This document shows positions 12,583-12,589 of a DNA stretch of 12,589 nt, piece by piece. The stretch is from the NCBI GenBank assembly GCA_002362595.1, contig DEUO01000048.1:1-12589 (forward strand), in the 5' to 3' direction. The notes under the pieces were generated by a model. The model was not told the DNA's origin. It searched no databases and saw only the letters and a list, made by a program, of their open reading frames with translations. A program made the translations under genes and the position numbers. Within the stretch, counting starts at the first letter, position 1; each line of letters opens with the position of its first letter. Source of the stretch: Caryophanales bacterium UBA3260. GTDB taxonomy: Bacteria; Bacillota_I; Bacilli_A; RF39; UBA660.

Positions 12583-12589
12583 AAGGCTT

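Overview
The window is very AT-rich chromosomal DNA from a low-GC Gram-positive (Bacillota) bacterium. I infer this from A/T-ending codons with AGA almost the only arginine codon, strong Shine-Dalgarno sites (often of the GGTGA type), short intergenic gaps, many U-tailed hairpin terminators and a CIRCE heat-shock operator. Trp is written TGG throughout and no real gene has an internal TGA, so the standard bacterial code fits. A small-genome gut member of the Bacilli is plausible, but the sequence does not prove it. I see no tRNA, rRNA, CRISPR array, insertion sequence or phage gene.

Layout. 1-393: the 3' end of an unrecognised gene, converging on a TetR-family repressor (416-964, minus) through a shared terminator. 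The repressor is divergent from an iron-type alcohol dehydrogenase close to lactaldehyde reductase FucO (1096-2244). A perfect 14-bp palindrome inside the dehydrogenase promoter is a good repressor-operator candidate. 2287-3993: a large protein with a transglutaminase/Cys-protease-like N-terminal domain. 4002-4343 (minus): a small unknown gene. 4489-6369: htpG (bacterial Hsp90), with a CIRCE operator overlapping its promoter. 6532-7578: a two-gene unit of a divergent peptide deformylase and a ybaK-type tRNA deacylase; the ybaK reading frame is broken by a single-base frameshift. 7673-8524: a membrane-anchored exported protein with a duplicated CX6C domain. 8602-8985: a free-standing ASCH-domain protein.

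9078-11095 is the most unusual region: a compact same-strand cassette of three related membrane proteins, each with an N-terminal zinc ribbon and a predicted three-helix membrane part, arranged around an Lgt-like integral membrane protein that carries a GCxxGCC motif in place of the Lgt signature. The last zinc-ribbon gene is interrupted by an in-frame TAA. It is followed by gmk (guanylate kinase, 11176-11853) and a single-pass exported protein with four cysteines (11955-12557).

How the genes relate. Recognised housekeeping functions are protein folding (HtpG), N-terminal deformylation, tRNA proofreading, GMP phosphorylation and aldehyde/alcohol redox chemistry. The membrane and exported genes (7673, 9078-11095, 11955) have no assignable function. 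Two genes carry apparent inactivating lesions (ybaK and the third zinc-ribbon gene); either real decay or assembly error could explain them.
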